DNA of 64,000 nt from positions 199,345 to 263,344 of the forward strand of contig NZ_KE159748.1 of the NCBI RefSeq assembly GCF_000403455.2, written 5' to 3'. This document shows positions 15,326 to 23,111 of this stretch, one piece after another. Each line of letters starts with the position of its first letter. Within the stretch, counting starts at the first letter, position 1. Source of the DNA: Dorea sp. 5-2. Lineage in GTDB: Bacteria; Bacillota; Clostridia; Lachnospirales; Lachnospiraceae. The notes under the pieces are model-generated. The model ran no database searches, had not been told where the DNA came from, and worked only from the letters and a program-made list of their open reading frames with translations. The position numbers were made by a program, and so were the translations under genes.

Positions 15326-17392
15326 ATGTTTTTTGAAGGATTTTATGAAGCATTGATTAAATCTGGACTCAATTTGTTGCAACAGAAAGTTCGAGATAAG
15401 AAATCTTTGGAAAGTATATTTCCAGATTTTAAAGAGCAGTTGGCACATCGTTTGCAGAATGTGTGTATCCGAACATTGATCGTAGAAATGCATGACTATG
15501 ATAACCGTGGAGATTTAAAGGGAAAAGATTCAAAAGAAAAATACGAATATTTTTGCAAGGAGATAATTAAAAAAGAGGAATTTATGCAAAGAACATTTGC
15601 ACGTTATCCGGTTCTATGCCAGTGCACAGAAGAAACAGTGAAGAATATGGCAGCATTTTATGCATACATCATAGAATGCTTTCAAAAGGATAGTCAGGCG
15701 ATACAACAGATGTTTTGCCAGGGGAAAGAGGTGCGAAGTATCCACAGGATAAAAGGTGGTTTTTCGGATGTACATAATAAGGGGCGGTGTGTGGTAAGGG
15801 TTCTATTGGATAACGAAGTAGAGATTCTGTACAAACCTCGATCAATGGATAATGAAAAGAGATATGCAGATATGCTGAAATGGTTGGTCAGAGAAACTGG
15901 GATTAGCCAATATGACTATGCAATCTTATCATATCCAGACCATAGCTGGTGCTCTATTGTCAGTTATGCATCCTGTGATTCGCAGAAGGAATTACAAGGC
16001 TATTATCAACGGATAGGCGTACATCTGTTTCTGGCATATCTGTTGGGAACGAAAGATTTGCATTGTGAGAATATCATCGCATTTGGCAGATACCCGGTAC
16101 TGATCGATCTGGAGACATTGACAAATATCCGCTATAACCGCAACCGAGTAACTGCAAATGATGAGATCTTCTATCAACTGTCACAATCCGTATTATATAC
16201 AGGGATTCTGCCGTTCTATCACTGGAATCAGGAAGGGAAAGGAGTCAACAGCAGTGTGGTAAGTGGTACGGCAGGACAGCAATATCCTTTTAAAGTTCCG
16301 GTGATCATTCATGGGGGAACTTCTGATATGAGGATTGCATATCGGTATCCGGAATCAGTGAAAAACCAGAACCTTGCAACGATAAGGGGAGAGTTTAGGG
16401 AGCCGTTGCAGTATATGGAGAACTTGCAAAAAGGATTTCGGGCGGCATATTTTGCGGTTATGAAGAAAAAAGAGGAATTCCGTATATTATTAGGGAGATT
16501 GAAAGGCTTGAAGTGCCGGTATCTGATGGCAGATACACAGCGTTACAGTATGGTTCTGTCGGGTTCCTATCATCCGGAACTGCTGAGAAATCAGGCGGAT
16601 CGGGAGCAATTTCTCTATTCTATGCAAAAGGGGAGGAAGCAGGACGAGAAAGAAATCGTGGATAGGGAAGTAAAGGCGTTATCAGGTGGTGATATTCCAT
16701 ATTTTTACTATAATATGGATGAAACGGATCTAAGAGATAGCCAGGGCGGGAGAATCAAAGCTTATTTTGCGTGTAGACCGATAGATCTGCTATATCAAAA
16801 AGTAGAAGAACTGTGTGAAAAAGATATGGGAAAACAGTGCGAATATATAGAACTTGCATTGGAGATGACGACCGATAGAACCGAACGGTTTATGAACGGA
16901 GTATACCGTTTAAAAGAATACAATATTTTGAAAATGGATAAGGCTGTAAAGTTAGCACGATTGAAGAAGAACATCGAGGTATTGACGGAACGTGTACTGC
17001 GAAATGTAGTATGGAACTGTGAGCATAATGAGGTGAGTTGGTATACGGTGCAGTTTTCTGGCGGGAGCAGTAAGAGCTGGTCGATTTGTCCGATGAATAT
17101 GTATCTGTACGACGGCTTAGCGGGAATGTTGTTGTTAATATATAGCTTGAAGAGGAAGGACAAGAGAGCGGAGATTGCCGATATTTATGAAAATCTGAAA
17201 AAAAGGCTGTTCCAATATACGGATGCAGGTTTACAGTCATTAGAACATCTTCAAACCCAGAATACGGGAATCTATGAAGGGGAAGGTTCGGTTATATATA
17301 TATACATACTTGCTGATGTATCAAGAGGGGGCGGGAGAGGAATATCTGGATTATGCGCAAAGGCATGTCCGAATCATAGAGCAATTAATTGA
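15326..17392 (+). CDS. LanM lanthipeptide synthetase, dehydratase part (frameshifted)
   Basis: About 688 residues of a class II lanthipeptide synthetase. The DUF4135 dehydratase domain is clear: an ATP-site lysine in EILYKPRSMD, the catalytic loop GTKDLHCENII and LIDLETL. It would phosphorylate and eliminate Ser/Thr of the precursor. The start of the LanC cyclase domain is present (YLYDGLAGMLLLIYSL). The true protein continues in another frame from the (TA)6 tract at 17293-17304; after that the last 29 residues here are out of frame. One added TA unit restores a single open frame to 18110. The ATG at 15326 has AGAGGAAAAGG before it; 15305 is an alternative. Confidence 0.88.
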   Translation: MFFEGFYEALIKSGLNLLQQKVRDKKSLESIFPDFKEQLAHRLQNVCIRTLIVEMHDYDNRGDLKGKDSKEKYEYFCKEIIKKEEFMQRTFARYPVLCQCTEETVKNMAAFYAYIIECFQKDSQAIQQMFCQGKEVRSIHRIKGGFSDVHNKGRCVVRVLLDNEVEILYKPRSMDNEKRYADMLKWLVRETGISQYDYAILSYPDHSWCSIVSYASCDSQKELQGYYQRIGVHLFLAYLLGTKDLHCENIIAFGRYPVLIDLETLTNIRYNRNRVTANDEIFYQLSQSVLYTGILPFYHWNQEGKGVNSSVVSGTAGQQYPFKVPVIIHGGTSDMRIAYRYPESVKNQNLATIRGEFREPLQYMENLQKGFRAAYFAVMKKKEEFRILLGRLKGLKCRYLMADTQRYSMVLSGSYHPELLRNQADREQFLYSMQKGRKQDEKEIVDREVKALSGGDIPYFYYNMDETDLRDSQGGRIKAYFACRPIDLLYQKVEELCEKDMGKQCEYIELALEMTTDRTERFMNGVYRLKEYNILKMDKAVKLARLKKNIEVLTERVLRNVVWNCEHNEVSWYTVQFSGGSSKSWSICPMNMYLYDGLAGMLLLIYSLKRKDKRAEIADIYENLKKRLFQYTDAGLQSLEHLQTQNTGIYEGEGSVIYIYILADVSRGGGRGISGLCAKACPNHRAIN

Positions 17393-18110
17393 GGGAGATG
17401 TGAAATATGATCTGCTTAATGGAAATGCCGGGGCAATCCAGGCATTGTTGCTGTTGTATGAAATCATTCCAGATAAAATATATCTTGAAATAGCAGAAAG
17501 TGCAGCGGATATGTTGGAAAAGTCAGCAAAAAAACAAGAATGTGGGATTGGCTGGATAACGGAGGAAGGAATGCCGCCCATGGCGGGAGCGGCACATGGG
17601 AATGGCGGGATATTGGTGGCTTTTTTACACTTGTGGCATGTGACGTCGAAAGACAAATATGAACAGTTGGCGGAGAAAATCTGGGAATATGAAGAATCCT
17701 TATATAATCCGGAGATGAATAACTGGATGGATGTGCGTGAGGGGAAACAAAAGATAGATGATATAGGGGCTATGGCATGGTGTCATGGAGCGCCGGGGAT
17801 CTTGTATTCAAGGTTGAAGTGCTATAAATATGTAAAAGATCAGAAATGGAAGGAGCGCCTTAGAAAAGATATGTGCAGAGCATATAAAAAATTGAGGGAA
17901 TATTGGGGAAGAGATAGTTGGTGTTTGTGCCATGGGATATGCGGGAATCTATGGATATTGGAAAAGGCATCAGAGCTTCTTGGGGATAAAAAAGAGATAT
18001 TTAATTATTATCCGGCGAAGGAGGATGTTTATTTATTACCGCAGGAGAAGGAGAATCCAGGACTCATGAATGGATATGGAGGGATTTTATTGTATTTAAT
18101 GCGAAGATAA
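17274..18110 (+). CDS. LanM lanthipeptide synthetase, cyclase part (frameshifted)
   Basis: The remaining LanC-like cyclase domain, about 270 residues after the frameshift. It carries GAAHGNGG, the zinc-site motifs WCHGAPG and LCHGICGN, and a typical C-terminal MNGYGGILLYL. In the joined protein this domain would add the cysteine thiols to dehydrated residues. Its first dozen residues here are the out-of-frame reading of the upstream domain. It lacks its own convincing ribosome site, so in the present state it may not be made. Joined length would be about 930 residues, within the LanM range. Confidence 0.85.
   Translation: MKGKVRLYIYTYLLMYQEGAGEEYLDYAQRHVRIIEQLIEGDVKYDLLNGNAGAIQALLLLYEIIPDKIYLEIAESAADMLEKSAKKQECGIGWITEEGMPPMAGAAHGNGGILVAFLHLWHVTSKDKYEQLAEKIWEYEESLYNPEMNNWMDVREGKQKIDDIGAMAWCHGAPGILYSRLKCYKYVKDQKWKERLRKDMCRAYKKLREYWGRDSWCLCHGICGNLWILEKASELLGDKKEIFNYYPAKEDVYLLPQEKENPGLMNGYGGILLYLMRR
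17293..17304 (+). repeat. (TA)6 microsatellite at the LanM frameshift
   Basis: Six TA units lie exactly where the LanM frame changes. Insertion of one unit (or loss of two) gives the continuous reading SVIYIYTYLLMYQEGAG. This is the usual behaviour of a slipped-strand contingency tract, although six units is short for high-rate switching. Confidence 0.7.
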
Positions 18111-18164
18111 ATAGTAGGTGATTATATAATTTTTTAGTCTTGTTAGTGTGAAAAGAAAATTTTG

Positions 18165-18213
18165 ACAGCTAAAAATGTATTTTTATGGACAATAGGTGGC
18201 ATGATATTATAAT
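18165..18213 (+). promoter_or_regulatory. LytTR-type element B with a closer -10 box
   Basis: Half-sites AGCTAA (18167-18172) and GGACAA (18187-18192), offset 20 bases. TATAAT (18208-18213) is 15 bases after GGACAA, 11 closer than in elements A and C, that is, one helical turn. TGGACA plus a 16-base spacer also makes a passable sigma-A promoter. No clear gene follows. Confidence 0.6.
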
Positions 18214-18413
18214 AAGATTGACTTATCGAACAAATAATGATAGATGGTGGGCTTGAGAGAAATACACTAAAAAAGGGTAGACTTACCCCTTGGTGCTATC
18301 AGCTGCTTTTGATAGGGAGTTCGCGTTGTATAGTGCAAAAAAGGAGGCTGTCTATATCTCGACAGCCCCATATTCTGTGCTATTCCCCAATATGTTTTAG
18401 TGCTTACCAACGG
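18214..18413. other. Gene-less stretch after element B
   Basis: A promoter points into this stretch, yet I find no frame with a ribosome site and sensible content. The longest plus frame (18237-18419) is rich in unlikely residues and runs through the opposing terminator. A small hairpin CTATCA-N8-TGATAG lies at about 18296-18315. The region may be the scar of a deleted gene, or it may encode a short RNA. Confidence 0.4.
18338..18367 (-). terminator. Terminator of the secreted-pair operon
   Basis: On the minus strand GGCTGTC, an 8-base loop and GACAGCC are followed by TCCTTTTTTG. It lies 47 bases downstream of the stop at 18414. Confidence 0.8.
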
Positions 18414-19160
18414 CTATAAAAGATCTAGAAGATTTTCCGAACATTTTGTTATGCTTGTTATCAGTCGCTCTTTTGCAGCGTTAAAATACAATTCTGCATT
18501 TTTATTGTGAGAGTCAGAAATACGATTAAGGCTGTTATCGACACTGTATCCGTGAGTTTTCTGCTCCGTATAACTGAGCAGGAAACTAAGTTCATCGTTC
18601 CATTGAGCAGCCTGCCCGGTATGACCGATTCTCTTCCATGCATTGACGAGAGACTGAGTTCCGGAAATAAAGTTAAATCTTTCTCGAAGCCCTTTTTCCT
18701 GTCCTTGCATACAATCGTAAGGATTACTTATTGTTTTGTATTCTCCTGGCTTGAAATGAGCTAATGCCTGTAATTCAAGGGTGCTTGTATTATATGGATT
18801 GATTTGTTTTACGTTAATCTTTTCTTCAAAGTACATTCCATGCTCATCTACACCTTTTGCGATCAATACAGGTGAGTCGTCCGTAGATTCGGCGGCATGA
18901 TAAAATTTATACCCACAATTGCCTGTACTATGATAAAAAGAAATGGAGTTACCGTCTTTTAAAGCATATTTACCTGGTATTTTCTTTATGTCATCCCAAG
19001 TAATCCCTTTTCCAACAGAGGTTTGCTCAATATAAGCCACGTTACCAGATATTGTGGTTTTGAATGCTTCACTTGAACTATTTTTTCTGCTTCTATTCGA
19101 GTCCTGGTATCTTGATTGACCTGTTGTTGAAGAATAATTTCTATAAAAATTATCTATCAT
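18414..19160 (-). CDS. Hypothetical protein of the LytTR regulon, second gene of pair
   Basis: A 248-residue protein with no signal peptide or membrane segment. The N-terminus is rich in Ser, Asn, Arg and Tyr (NFYRNYSSTTGQSRYQD). The middle shows ISGNVAYIEQTSVGKGITWDDI, and the C-terminal half is helical (NAELYFNAAKERLITSI). I do not recognise a family. The ATG overlaps the stop of the upstream secreted-protein gene by 4 bases, with GGAGG before it, so the two are translationally coupled. Element C, upstream of the pair, puts it under the same control as the lanthipeptide genes. Confidence 0.8.
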   Translation of the reverse strand: MIDNFYRNYSSTTGQSRYQDSNRSRKNSSSEAFKTTISGNVAYIEQTSVGKGITWDDIKKIPGKYALKDGNSISFYHSTGNCGYKFYHAAESTDDSPVLIAKGVDEHGMYFEEKINVKQINPYNTSTLELQALAHFKPGEYKTISNPYDCMQGQEKGLRERFNFISGTQSLVNAWKRIGHTGQAAQWNDELSFLLSYTEQKTHGYSVDNSLNRISDSHNKNAELYFNAAKERLITSITKCSENLLDLL

Positions 19161-19609
19161 TCAAAATTTTCCTCCGTTAGATTAAAAGTATAATTCAGAT
19201 TCCATATTTTTGGAGTACCATTAGTTGAATTAAAAACTGCTTCCATTTTGTAAGCGCCAGGATGGTATATTTTTTGAGATTTATAATACATTTTCCAGCC
19301 TATGGCGTAAGTGTTAGAAGAGTTCATTATTCCATCTGTTTTATAGGCAATCAATTTTGTTCCGGCTAAAGTTACGCTTCCTGGTCCGGTTCCCATTTCT
19401 TCAATAACAAAATAAATGCATCTGTCTGTTTTATCGTATCGCCAACTTGGTAGTACCCTAAGACTTGTAATTGGTGGAGCCGCAACCCTAAGATTAGATT
19501 GAGGTTCCACATTATTAGAAGTTTCAGCGGCGAACGAAGTTACGGACATTCCCATTAACATGGCTAACATTAATAATAAACTTAATACTTTTTTCATTTT
19601 GATTCCCAT
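19157..19609 (-). CDS. Small secreted protein of the LytTR regulon
   Basis: A 150-residue exported protein. The signal peptide is obvious (KKVLSLLLMLAMLMGMSVTSFAAE, cut near residue 28). The mature part of about 120 residues looks like an all-beta domain (LRVLPSWRYDKTDRCIYFV, YAIGWKMYYKSQKIYHPGAY). No family is recognised. I start at MGIKMKK; an in-frame ATG at 19672 with AAAGGAG close by would add 21 residues ahead of the signal peptide and is a real alternative. It is first in an operon with the 18414 gene and lies about 200 bases downstream of the -10 box of element C. Confidence 0.82.
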   Translation of the reverse strand: MGIKMKKVLSLLLMLAMLMGMSVTSFAAETSNNVEPQSNLRVAAPPITSLRVLPSWRYDKTDRCIYFVIEEMGTGPGSVTLAGTKLIAYKTDGIMNSSNTYAIGWKMYYKSQKIYHPGAYKMEAVFNSTNGTPKIWNLNYTFNLTEENFE

Positions 19610-19810
19610 AGATATAGTTTTCCTTTCAGTAAAATCTGATAAAGATTTTTTTACACTACTTTTTTGTTTCATACTTCTCCTTTCATTTATTAGATATTTT
19701 CCCAAATTATTTAACACATTAACATTTATGTGCTATTGGGAAAGCACAGCGCCAAGATTTTTTGCCTAATTAGTACAGAGCTGTTAAACGGAAAAATATC
19801 TTACATTTTT

Positions 19811-19870
19811 ATTATAGTACTTTAGGGGAAAAACTCAATCGATTGTCCTTCAAAATTGATTTTTGGCTGT
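19811..19870 (-). promoter_or_regulatory. LytTR-type element C with -10 box
   Basis: Read on the minus strand: half-sites AGCCAA and GGACAA (19843-19848), offset 20 bases, with AAAAAT and ATTTT between. TATAAT (19811-19816) is 26 bases after GGACAA, the same distance as in element A. It drives the secreted-protein pair. Confidence 0.7.
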
Positions 19871-19955
19871 CAAAATTTCCAATTGCAAACATAAAAAAGC
19901 TGAAAGAGTGAATTCATAAGGCGGTGCTATTCCCTAAAAGAGGGAGCATTTGCCT

Positions 19956-20108
19956 ATGAACAGCGTATTAAAGAAAAATATGATATTCAATAGTGTTCTG
20001 ATGTTGAGGCTAGGCGTTCTGTCATTGCTATTTATGATTTATGTTGTATTATATTTTATGATTGGCATCATTACTACATGTGTAAATGTGCCGTTGAGTT
20101 CATATTAA
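19956..20108 (+). CDS. Possible 50-residue membrane microprotein
   Basis: A short frame with AGGGAG 9 bases before the ATG. It encodes a positively charged N-terminus and one hydrophobic stretch (VLSLLFMIYVVLYFMIGII), ending TTCVNVPLSSY. It has no family I know. It might be a signalling or toxin-like peptide, or a remnant. It does not resemble AgrD. Low confidence. Confidence 0.35.
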   Translation: MNSVLKKNMIFNSVLMLRLGVLSLLFMIYVVLYFMIGIITTCVNVPLSSY

Positions 20109-20159
20109 ATGGTGATGCTCGAAACACTAATAATTTATGGGGAAAATATAGTGGGGATG

Positions 20160-20168
20160 TGGTATAAT
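20160..20168 (+). promoter_or_regulatory. Extended -10 promoter of the NarL-type two-component system
   Basis: TGGTATAAT, an extended -10 box; no good -35 box is visible. It lies about 55 bases upstream of the kinase start. Confidence 0.5.
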
Positions 20169-20221
20169 CAGATTACGCGACGGACGGCGGGCATCTGGGA
20201 AGGATAACAGGAGGCGATGGG

Positions 20222-21397
20222 ATGAAGCGTGTATTGGATCTGGCGGTGTTATGGATATACTGTATTACGGCAGCGATTTTTGTACCGGTTGACATTCCGT
20301 TTGTGGCGGCGTCTCTTGCGGCGGTGATCTATGGGTGCGGCAGCAGTTTGGTACGGTCAGGCGGTATACGGTTTGGGCTGACACTGTTGTTTCTTTCCTT
20401 TTCGGTTATATGTCCGCAGTTTCTGATCTACGTGCCTCTTACGGCATATACTTTGTTGGACGCAGTCCAACCTGCGGCGCAGGAAGGGAACCCAACCGGG
20501 CTGGATGAGGATATGGCTTGCAGATTGTCCCCGGGGTGTGATATATTGGATGCACGCAGTTATGTGTCAGGATTTCTGGTGTGTTGTTTCGGTGCAGCCT
20601 TTTATCTTTCTTCCGACCGGGCTTTGATCTGGTTTACGGCTGTGGGGTGTATGATCGCGGGGGTGGTACAGTATCAGACCGGGCGGTATGGCATGTTGGA
20701 TGCAAAATACCGCAGAACCAGGGATGACAGTGTGGAGAAGAACCTGCTCCTGAGGGAGAAGAACCAGAGCCTCCTGGAAAAGCAGGATTATGAGATCTAT
20801 ACGGCGACTCTAAGGGAGAGGAACCGGATCGCAAGGGAGATCCACGACAATGTGGGACATATGCTGTCCCGGTCGATTTTGATGGTGGGGGCGATGAAAG
20901 CAGTCCACGGGGAAGGCAGTCTTAAGGAACCGCTGTGCCGGTTAGAGGATACCCTGAGCGCCGCCATGACCAGCGTGCGTGAGAGTGTCCACGATCTGCA
21001 TGACGAGGCGATTAATTTAAAGGAAGTCCTGGAGAGCCTTACGGGAGAATATACTTTCTGCCAGACGCGGCTTGTGTATGACATGGGATATGAGGTCCCG
21101 CGGGAGATCCGGTATGGGTTCATTGCGATCGTCAAAGAGGCGCTGAATAATGTGATGAAGCACAGTAACGCTACATGGGTGCAGGTGGTGGCGCGGGAAC
21201 ATCCGGGGATGTATCAGCTGGTTATAGAGGACAACGGGACATCCGGGATCGGAAGAAAACATGACGGGTATGGCGGAGGGATCGGGATCCGTAATATGAA
21301 AGAGCGTGTGGATACATTCGGCGGTAATCTTGAGATTCAGACGCAGAAAGGCTGGAGGATCCATATTACCGTGCCGAAGAAGGCGGATGAAAGATGA
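20222..21397 (+). CDS. NarL-type sensor histidine kinase (HisKA_3)
   Basis: A 391-residue kinase. Residues 1-165 contain several hydrophobic segments (LAVLWIYCITAAIFVPVDIPF, FGLTLLFLSFSVICPQFLIYV, FLVCCFGAAFYLS), an intramembrane-type sensor. The HisKA_3 region has the phosphoacceptor in RNRIAREIHDNVGHMLSR. The HATPase_c domain has VKEALNNVMKHSNA and GIGIRNMKERV. It should phosphorylate the adjacent NarL/LuxR regulator; the genes overlap by 4 bases or lie 62 apart depending on the regulator start. GGAGG precedes the ATG. The stimulus is unknown; related pairs often control a nearby ABC exporter. Confidence 0.9.
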   Translation: MKRVLDLAVLWIYCITAAIFVPVDIPFVAASLAAVIYGCGSSLVRSGGIRFGLTLLFLSFSVICPQFLIYVPLTAYTLLDAVQPAAQEGNPTGLDEDMACRLSPGCDILDARSYVSGFLVCCFGAAFYLSSDRALIWFTAVGCMIAGVVQYQTGRYGMLDAKYRRTRDDSVEKNLLLREKNQSLLEKQDYEIYTATLRERNRIAREIHDNVGHMLSRSILMVGAMKAVHGEGSLKEPLCRLEDTLSAAMTSVRESVHDLHDEAINLKEVLESLTGEYTFCQTRLVYDMGYEVPREIRYGFIAIVKEALNNVMKHSNATWVQVVAREHPGMYQLVIEDNGTSGIGRKHDGYGGGIGIRNMKERVDTFGGNLEIQTQKGWRIHITVPKKADER

Positions 21398-21459
21398 GCC
21401 AAAAAGAAGAGAATGTGAGATATAAATGGGATGTAGTGGAGAAGAAAGAGGATTGCTTT

Positions 21460-22083
21460 ATGAGAATTGTGATCATAGACGATGATTTGTTGGTAACGGG
21501 GGCGCTGAAAACCATATTGGAGGCTGATGATGACGTCACGGTTGCCGGGACGGGACAGGATGGCGGCGAGGCGCTTGGGCTTTATCGGAAATATCTGCCG
21601 GACGTGCTGTTGATGGACATCCGGATGCAGGAGGTCAGCGGTCTTGAGGCGGCGGAACAGATCATGAGAGAATACCCGGAGGCAAAGATCCTGCTTTTGA
21701 CTACATTTGCAGATGACGAGTATATCGTGAAAGCATTAAAGTACGGTGTCAAAGGCTATCTGCTCAAGCAGGATTACGCAAGCATCCTTCCGGCGATCCG
21801 GGCGGTCTGTACCGGGCAGACAGTATTTGGGACGGAGATCGTCTCGAAGATCCCGCAGCTTCTGCAGGAGAAGAAGACGTTTGACTGGGCGGCATATGAG
21901 ATCAGCGAGAAGGAGATAAGGGTCATGTCGCTGGTGGCGGAAGGATTCAGCAATAAGGAGATCGCACAGGAACTGTTCTTAAGCGAGGGGACAGTGCGTA
22001 ATTATATCAGTAATATTCTGGAAAAACTCGGGCTGAGGGACCGCACACAGTTGGCGGTGCATTATCTGAAGGCTGTAGGATGA
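21460..22083 (+). CDS. NarL/LuxR-family response regulator
   Basis: A 207-residue regulator. The receiver domain has IVIIDDD, the phosphoacceptor in VLLMDIRMQ and LLLTTFADDEY, then KGYLLKQD. The LuxR-type helix-turn-helix is at about 145-205 (EKEIRVMSLVAEGFSNKEIA, LFLSEGTVRNYISNILEKLG). I start at 21460, where MRIVIIDDD begins the domain and AAAGAGG is well placed; an upstream ATG at 21394 overlapping the kinase stop would add 22 poorly conserved residues. Confidence 0.9.
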   Translation: MRIVIIDDDLLVTGALKTILEADDDVTVAGTGQDGGEALGLYRKYLPDVLLMDIRMQEVSGLEAAEQIMREYPEAKILLLTTFADDEYIVKALKYGVKGYLLKQDYASILPAIRAVCTGQTVFGTEIVSKIPQLLQEKKTFDWAAYEISEKEIRVMSLVAEGFSNKEIAQELFLSEGTVRNYISNILEKLGLRDRTQLAVHYLKAVG

Positions 22084-22084
22084 T

Positions 22085-22117
22085 TTATTCCCGCGAGCAA
22101 CGAGCCAAGCGGGCATG
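22085..22117 (+). repeat. Interspersed palindromic element, copy 1 (short)
   Basis: Starts TTATTCCCGCGAGCAACGAG and ends GCGGGCATG, directly after the regulator stop codon. It matches the first half of copy 2 exactly over about 33 bases and then stops. Confidence 0.7.
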
Positions 22118-22157
22118 TTTAAAAAAGATTTGCAGAAGAAAAAGGAGATGAGAATCT

Positions 22158-23111
22158 ATGATCGTACTGAGCAGAAAAGAAATCGAGGAACTCATGAATT
22201 TGAATGAGATGATGGATCAGATCGAAGAGGCATACCGGATCTTCGGAACGGGTGAATATTATATGCCGCCAAGGCCTTCCGTGGAGCATGAGAATAAAAC
22301 ACTCATGTATATGCCATGCTATACGAAGGATGTGATCGGGACAAAGATCCTGTCGATTTTTCCGGAAAATGCGGCGCTTGGCCTGCCGTCCATCGACGGG
22401 GTGGTGCTTTTGAATGATCCGGTGACAGGAACGCCGGTCGCCGTGCTTGACGGCCAGGCAGTGACTGCCTACAGGACCGGGGCGGTAGGGGGCGTAGGGA
22501 TCCGTCATCTCTCCGGAAACGACTGCCATACGGTGGGGATCGTGGGAGCCGGCGTACAGGGCTTCCATCTGGCGCTCTATGCCTGTGCGGCGCGGGAGAT
22601 CCATACGGTCTATATCTACAATCACAGCAGCAGGGATCTTACGGAATATCTGGACAGATTGGAAAAAACTATTGATAACCCTGCCGTAAAAGTAGTACAA
22701 TGTAAGACGGTGGAAGAATTGGTGAGAAAGAGCGAGATCATCTGTACGGCGACGCCGGCGAAGGAACCGGTATTACCGGATGATAAGGCGCTGCTTGCGG
22801 GCAAATGTATCATAGCCGTCGGTTCTTATACACCGCAGATGCGTGAGATACCGGATGCTGTATGGGATCTTGTGGACAAGGTCTATATCGAGCTTCCTTA
22901 TGCGTGTGAGGAAAGCGGAGATTTGAGCCAGCCTCTTGCAGAAGGAAGGCTTACACAGGACAAGATCGTGCTCATGGATCAGTATCTGGCGTCGGGCGCC
23001 AGGGAAGGAGTATCAAAAGAGACTACGTATTTCAAATCGGTTGGAATGGGTCTTTTTGATGTATGCATTGCGCAGAAATTATTGGAAAAAGCAAAGGAGA
23101 GAAAATCATGA
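22158..23111 (+). CDS. Ornithine cyclodeaminase / alanine dehydrogenase family protein
   Basis: A 317-residue cytosolic NAD(P)-dependent enzyme of the OCD/mu-crystallin family. It shows RPSVEHENKTLMYMPCY, GTKILSIFPENAALGLPS, the TAYRTGAVGG motif and the Rossmann GIVGAGVQGFHLAL. Members act on ornithine, alanine, or reduce cyclic imino acids such as pyrroline- or piperideine-2-carboxylate; the substrate here cannot be told from sequence. It overlaps the RidA gene by 4 bases, fitting enamine/imine chemistry. AAAAAGGAGATG precedes the start. Confidence 0.88.
   Translation: MIVLSRKEIEELMNLNEMMDQIEEAYRIFGTGEYYMPPRPSVEHENKTLMYMPCYTKDVIGTKILSIFPENAALGLPSIDGVVLLNDPVTGTPVAVLDGQAVTAYRTGAVGGVGIRHLSGNDCHTVGIVGAGVQGFHLALYACAAREIHTVYIYNHSSRDLTEYLDRLEKTIDNPAVKVVQCKTVEELVRKSEIICTATPAKEPVLPDDKALLAGKCIIAVGSYTPQMREIPDAVWDLVDKVYIELPYACEESGDLSQPLAEGRLTQDKIVLMDQYLASGAREGVSKETTYFKSVGMGLFDVCIAQKLLEKAKERKS

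Noticed and set aside
18237-18419. A 60-residue frame after LytTR element B
   Set aside because: No ribosome site, odd composition, and it runs through a terminator of the opposing operon.
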